A DNA stretch of 64,000 nucleotides from Strigamia acuminata. Taxonomy: Eukaryota > Arthropoda > Chilopoda > Geophilomorpha > Linotaeniidae. The stretch spans positions 34,126,427 through 34,190,426 of the forward strand of contig OX442315.1 of the NCBI GenBank assembly GCA_949358305.1, read 5' to 3'. Made by a program: the position numbers and the translations under genes. Below, in pieces: positions 60,116-64,000 of this stretch (position 1 is its first letter; the number at the start of each line of letters is the position of its first letter). Below the pieces are notes generated by a model that saw only the letters and a program-made list of their open reading frames with translations, was not told the DNA's origin and did not search any database.

Positions 60116-60158
60116 CGTGTTTCTCCTTCCCGGTCATCTCGCCCTCCTTTTTAGGCAT
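60116..60158 (-). CDS. RAPGEF1: Candidate alternative first coding exon of RAPGEF1 (1d)
   Basis: ATG opens MPKKEGEMTGKEKH (14 codons) plus G, then donor GTAAGC. Same phase 1 and terminal G as the three other candidate first exons. A CTCF-like word (GATGCCGCCATCTATTG) lies upstream at 60388-60404. Confidence 0.4.
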
Positions 60159-60596
60159 TGCTGGCCGCTTATTTCGCGCTCAAATCCGCTTCATTGTGGG
60201 TGAAATGTGTTTACACGTGTTCCAAGAGGATTTGGCTCGGTATTTTAAGTCGAAAATCGTGTTATGAAACGGTCCCAAACCATCACCAGACCGTGGACGT
60301 ATGCGAGGATGGATCTCATGTAAAGTACGAAACTGCGCATGGCGATGGCGGATTACGTTCACTGGTCGAAACGGGACACGTGAGTAGATGCCGCCATCTA
60401 TTGCCACTATAGGAAAACGTAAATTTCTGTTTTGAAATATGGTTCTCTCATTATTCTCTCAACATGTCTTCGGAGGAAAAAACTCTTTCCGCATTGTTTT
60501 GTGAAATTAAATTAAATTTTTAAGTTTTATGTGCCATTTTGCTAAAAAAGAATGCATCTTTTGGAGGCATAATTGCCATTTTTCATCAAAAATGTC

Positions 60597-61035
60597 TAAA
60601 ATTTGGATTTTTTATTAAATATGTCTAAAATTTGGATTTTTTATTAAAGGTCTAAAATTTGGGTTTTTCATCAAAAATATGTCTAAAATTTGGGTTTTTC
60701 ATCAGAAATGTCTAAAATTTGGGTTTTTCATCAAAAATATGTCTAAAATTTGGGTTTTTCATCAGAAATGTCTAAAATTTGGGTTTTTCATCAAAAATAT
60801 GTCTAAAATTTGGATTTTTCATCAAAAATATGTCTAAAATTTGGGTTTTTCATCAAAAATATGTCTAAAATTTGGGTTTTTCATCAAAAATATGTCTAAA
60901 ATTTCGGTTTTTCATCAAAAATATGTCTAAAATTTGGGTTTTTCATCAGAAATGTCTAAAATTTGGGTTTTTCATCAAAAATATGTCTAAAATTTGGTTT
61001 TTCATCAAAAATATGTCAAAAATTTGGGTTTTTCC
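60597..61035. repeat. 31-bp minisatellite (GTCTAAAATTTGGGTTTTTC)
   Basis: About fourteen units alternating TTTTTCATCAAAAATATGTC and TTTTTCATCAGAAATGTC versions, giving the artefactual frame IKNMSKIWVF. It lies between RAPGEF1 exon 1d and TMEM203. Confidence 0.95.
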
Positions 61036-61507
61036 CATTGAAATGTTGCGTAAATATTCTAATACAACACCGATATGTCCCCACGTACTAATATAGAGAT
61101 CCGCGTCCAAAGATTTATTGGAAATCCTTTCAAATTTCATTTCTATTTGCAATTTAGTTTTGTATAATATTAATTTATGGGTGCTGGACAATGTTTATCA
61201 GCACAAAAATTCCATTTTTACGTTTAAACAGCACTTTTCAAATTCATTTACTGCAAAAACTACATTTTATACACAAACAGACATTTTTTATCAGCAAAAA
61301 ATTATTCATTTCACTAATTTCACAAATTTCAACTGCAACGAGCAATTTTTTCGCTTAAAAATTCTCTCGCATAAATTTTATTCGAAAACACAAAAAAAAA
61401 AATTAAAAAAAAAAACTATTTACATCCAACTTAAATTAAAAATAAATATTTATTTTTAATTAAAAAATAAAAATCTGTTCAATAATGAATCTCTTCAAGT
61501 TGTTACT

Positions 61508-61912
61508 TCAATGTTGTTGACAAGTCCTCACCATAATCAGAACCAACAGAATAAAAACAGGCGTCATTGCTTCCGAATACGTCAAAGTGTGAATCCCTTC
61601 CAATTTCTGGCATATTAAAAGTTTAAAAACAAACAGCAGCACGATAATGGAGAAGCTCCAAATGGCCCTGAAAGCTGCATTTTTATAAATGCCTTCCAAG
61701 TACATGCGGATGAAGACGATGATGCAGAAATAACAGTTGAGTCCGTCGCACGTGAACAGAGGAACGAAAACCGTGCACCAATTCACATTAATTCCACGCT
61801 CGTATTTCAACACGGTCAGAACTGCAAATATAGTCACACTGAATAATGTCACTCCGATTTCGAACGCGGTTAGTCCGAGCCACTTAACTAGTTCTTTCAA
61901 GGTAAACAGCAT
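61508..61912 (-). CDS. TMEM203: Transmembrane protein 203
   Basis: Single coding exon of 134 residues, essentially the family length (human 136). The start MLFTLKELVKWLGLTAFEIG and the words INVNWCTVFVPLFTCDGLNC, RMYLEGIYKNAAFRAIWSF, KLLICQKLEG match TMEM203 closely from memory. Four hydrophobic segments (about 15-33, 45-68, 80-98, 110-130). In vertebrates it is an ER membrane protein affecting calcium stores and reported to partner STING; whether it has that role here is unknown. The 5' UTR carries a 16-codon uORF at 61957-62007. Confidence 0.95.
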   Translation of the reverse strand: MLFTLKELVKWLGLTAFEIGVTLFSVTIFAVLTVLKYERGINVNWCTVFVPLFTCDGLNCYFCIIVFIRMYLEGIYKNAAFRAIWSFSIIVLLFVFKLLICQKLEGIHTLTYSEAMTPVFILLVLIMVRTCQQH

Positions 61913-61956
61913 AGTTGGAAATGTGGACGACGAATTTTAAATGTCATTTATCCTCG

Positions 61957-62007
61957 TTAATCGCCATCGGATTTGTTTTCCGTCCACTTGCGGCGAGGGG
62001 CGGCCAT
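61957..62007 (-). promoter_or_regulatory. uORF in presumed TMEM203 5' UTR (ATGGCCGCCCCTCG)
   Basis: Minus strand ACATGGCCGCCCCTCGCCGC encodes MAAPRRKWTENKSDGD-stop, ending 45 bp before the TMEM203 ATG. It is not in the TMEM203 frame. The ATGGCCGCC word resembles the YY1-type initiator, as at MIGA and NELF-B. Confidence 0.45.
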
Positions 62008-62083
62008 GTTTTAATTCAACCGGGTCATGTGATTTCCTAAGCCAATGGTTCAAAATGAAGGTGTAACCTCTGTGAGTTATCAA

Positions 62084-62264
62084 TCGATGGCGCTACATTA
62101 CCAAAAACTGTTTGGGAAAATGAATTAAATGTATATATTTGAATATATAATTATTTTTAAATTAAAAAATAAACAATTATAATTTTTTAAAAGTATTGTG
62201 CGGTAAATTGCCGAGAATTTGATACAAAAGCTGAACCAATCCGAAGGGAGCTAGTGGCGCCATT
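62084..62264. promoter_or_regulatory. Two CTCF-like words upstream of TMEM203
   Basis: TCGATGGCGCTAC (62084-62096) and AGCTAGTGGCGCCATTT (62249-62265). Both resemble the reverse or forward core of animal CTCF sites. Confidence 0.35.
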
Positions 62265-63066
62265 TTACCCGAGACTAAAGCCCGAGACCTTCGTTAGTAA
62301 TGGCCGCCAGATTTAAATTTTAAATCTCAGCTTGATATTGAAATGAAATAGTACCTAGACTAGGAGCCCGGTCCAATTAGTCAGACCAAACGCCCCGGTT
62401 TTTGGGCCCCATTTCAATTGACCATTTTACAAAAATAAAAATTAAAAGCTGCAAGTTTAATGCCCAAAATTTGATAAAGTCCCTTACGATCCCACCTAGT
62501 GTCATTGTGAAACTGAAACCCCAGAATTACATGAATCTTTTTTGCATAATTAATCAAATTAAAAAAAAACCCAGAAGACTTAAAATAACACAACTTCTTA
62601 CAGAATTTTCAGAATCGCAAATATATTGATCTATAACGGTCTTCTAGATAACACAGAACAGACTGTGGTGTACAGCCAGCATGGCTGGGCCGATGGCCAA
62701 AGATGTGGTCCCACTCGCAGATAACTTATCTCCTAATACATTCCACAAGGAAGCAGTATCTCTTCAAATACCTACCCAACTGCGACATCTATTGTTGTCA
62801 TTTTACTTCCTTTTTGCCGTAATAGTGTCCATTAAAAGAAAGTTGCACTCGTTTGGTGTTGATCAATAAAAATATAAAAATTGCATTCTTAGAAAATGCA
62901 ATTTGACTGGATATTACGTAGAATATCTCGCAGATAGATTAGGTGTTGTAATGGAATGATGCAGGCTGCAGTAGGAATAATAATCAATGGTTAAATGACC
63001 ATTGAACCCTTTTTGCCAACTCCAATTGATTTCTCATTTGCTCGTTTTTGTCACTGAGCAACTAAC
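62265..63066. other. Intergenic, nothing recognised
   Basis: Short open frames without motif. ATGGCCGCCAGATTT at 62300 (+) stops after seven codons. Confidence 0.4.
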
Positions 63067-63188
63067 CGCATCGGCGAGCCCGACGACATGCTCCCTTGAG
63101 TGAACCATCTTTCAAATGTCACTGACTTGCCCTTCATCTCATCCATTTCCGCTGACGCCAGACCAGGGCGATCGAAATCAACAAGCAT
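63067..63188 (-). other. Orphan coding-like exon
   Basis: From an ATG: MLVDFDRPGLASAEMDEMKG then KSVTFERWFTQGSMSSGSPM and R, 40 codons plus two bases to a donor-like GTTAGT at 63066; read through, it stops five codons later. Composition and residue mix are protein-like and unlike the flanks. I do not recognise it. Phase 2, so it cannot join RAPGEF1 exon 46625-46824; it may start a gene whose other exons were not found. Confidence 0.3.
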
Positions 63189-63700
63189 AACAATATATAC
63201 GGAAAAGTTTGCGAGATTTGGAAATATTGTGGCGGTTTTTATTATGTTTTGATTTATAATGTAATTTTATAGATTTTGGATGTTAAAGGGGAGGTTTTTT
63301 TGAAGTAAGGAAACAAAATGGGCATTGGTAACACACGTTTGCAAGATGTGCATTTTCCTTTTCCAATGTTTATGGATAGGAAAATTCAAAAATTTTTTCA
63401 TCTTGGGAGAGAGCGTAAGAGGATTGTGAAAGAGAATGTATACTTTAGGTGTGCGATGATTCTTTTAGAATTCTTCACACATACAGAATGATCGTTTTAA
63501 AATTCCAAACAAGAACAAAGTTTAGCATCCCGCCTTTTTGCCAATTCGCCTCGTCTGGTGTCTGTTTTTCCTTTTGCTTAAATAAATTTTCATTTTCTGT
63601 TTCTTTTTCTTTTCTTTTCTTTTGGTTTTTTTTCTGTTTTTGGTGTGGGATTTTCAATGTTTAATGGTAATTGTTAAAAATGTCAAAGGTTGGTTTAAAA
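63189..63700. other. Intergenic, nothing recognised
   Basis: A+T-rich, with a T-rich run (63595-63645) that creates an artefactual F-rich frame. Confidence 0.4.
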
Positions 63701-63711
63701 ATTCAAAAATG

Positions 63712-63910
63712 GACTTGCAAAATCTACAAAATTATTTTCAAAATCTGAAAAATTGTTTTAAAAATCTGAAAAATTGTTTTAAAAATCTGAAAAATTGTTT
63801 TAAAAATCTGAAAAATTGTTTTAAAAATCTAAAAAATTATTCTTAAAATCTAAAAAATTGTTTTAAAAATCTAAAAAATTGTTTTAAAAATCTAAAAAAT
63901 TGTTACAAAA
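63712..63910. repeat. 21-bp minisatellite (AAAATCTGAAAAATTGTTTT)
   Basis: About nine units of AAAAATCTGAAAAATTGTTTT, later with AAATCTAAAAAATTG. It generates the frame LKNCFKN, treated as artefact. Confidence 0.95.
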
Positions 63911-64000
63911 ATGTCCCAAAAAATCATATAAAAATGTAAACAATTACGGAGTATTTTAAATTTCTAGTAAAATATGTTTTTTGGCATATTACACAGTAGA

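Noticed and set aside
60158-60412. 84-codon plus-strand frame MLAAYFALKSASLWVKC
   Set aside because: Opposite strand to the better supported exon 1d; no acceptor/donor pattern or known motif.
1-64000. CRISPR array, bacterial operon or integrated virus
   Set aside because: The tandem repeats have no spacer pattern, the genes are spliced animal genes, and no viral structural or polymerase motif was seen.

Overview
This is eukaryotic DNA from an invertebrate animal. It is roughly two-thirds A+T, with intron-split genes (GT...AG introns, often 60-150 bp) and dense short mobile elements and minisatellites. All recognisable genes are ordinary metazoan families. The 86-residue RPL29 and an arthropod-like tyrosine-rich muscle-protein pattern weakly suggest an arthropod, but the phylum cannot be fixed from the sequence alone. 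No operon, CRISPR array, rRNA or tRNA gene was seen. ORFs were joined into spliced models by hand; in almost every model the summed exon length is a multiple of three and the junctions restore family motifs.

Layout. 1-2223 (-): 5' half of cytoplasmic histidyl-tRNA synthetase, running off the left edge. 2224-9605: repeat-rich intergenic DNA with a TIR element, minisatellites, an orphan open frame and a decayed hAT-like transposase remnant. 9606-11352 (+): a six-exon cGAS/Mab21-like nucleotidyltransferase (cGLR candidate), convergent with NELF-B (11463-13894, -). Then MIGA/mitoguardin (14384-16523, -) and RPL29 (16909-17301, -), the latter divergent from NFKBIL1 (17755-19176, +). NFKBIL1 converges on an SLC22-family transporter (19630-26307, -). 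27875-29889 (+): a four-TM MS4A-like protein. 30732-36311 (+): two tandem paralogues of a small tyrosine-rich protein. 37820-47297 (-), with further candidate first exons out to 60158: RAPGEF1/C3G. 61508-61912 (-): TMEM203. The right end (61913-64000) holds promoter-proximal sequence, one orphan coding-like exon and a minisatellite.

Functionally these genes are not one pathway: translation (HARS1, RPL29), transcription pausing (NELF-B), mitochondrial fusion (MIGA), ER calcium/STING-linked TMEM203, Rap signalling (C3G), transport (SLC22) and candidate innate nucleic-acid sensing (cGLR).

The most notable items are: (1) a complete cGLR candidate with an intact catalytic triad and no zinc ribbon; (2) four candidate alternative first exons for C3G, all ending in the same phase and base; (3) the tandem tyrosine-rich pair; (4) several TIR element families, one with a perfect 8-bp hAT target duplication; (5) a coding minisatellite in the SLC22 tail; (6) recurring CTCF-like motifs near gene starts.
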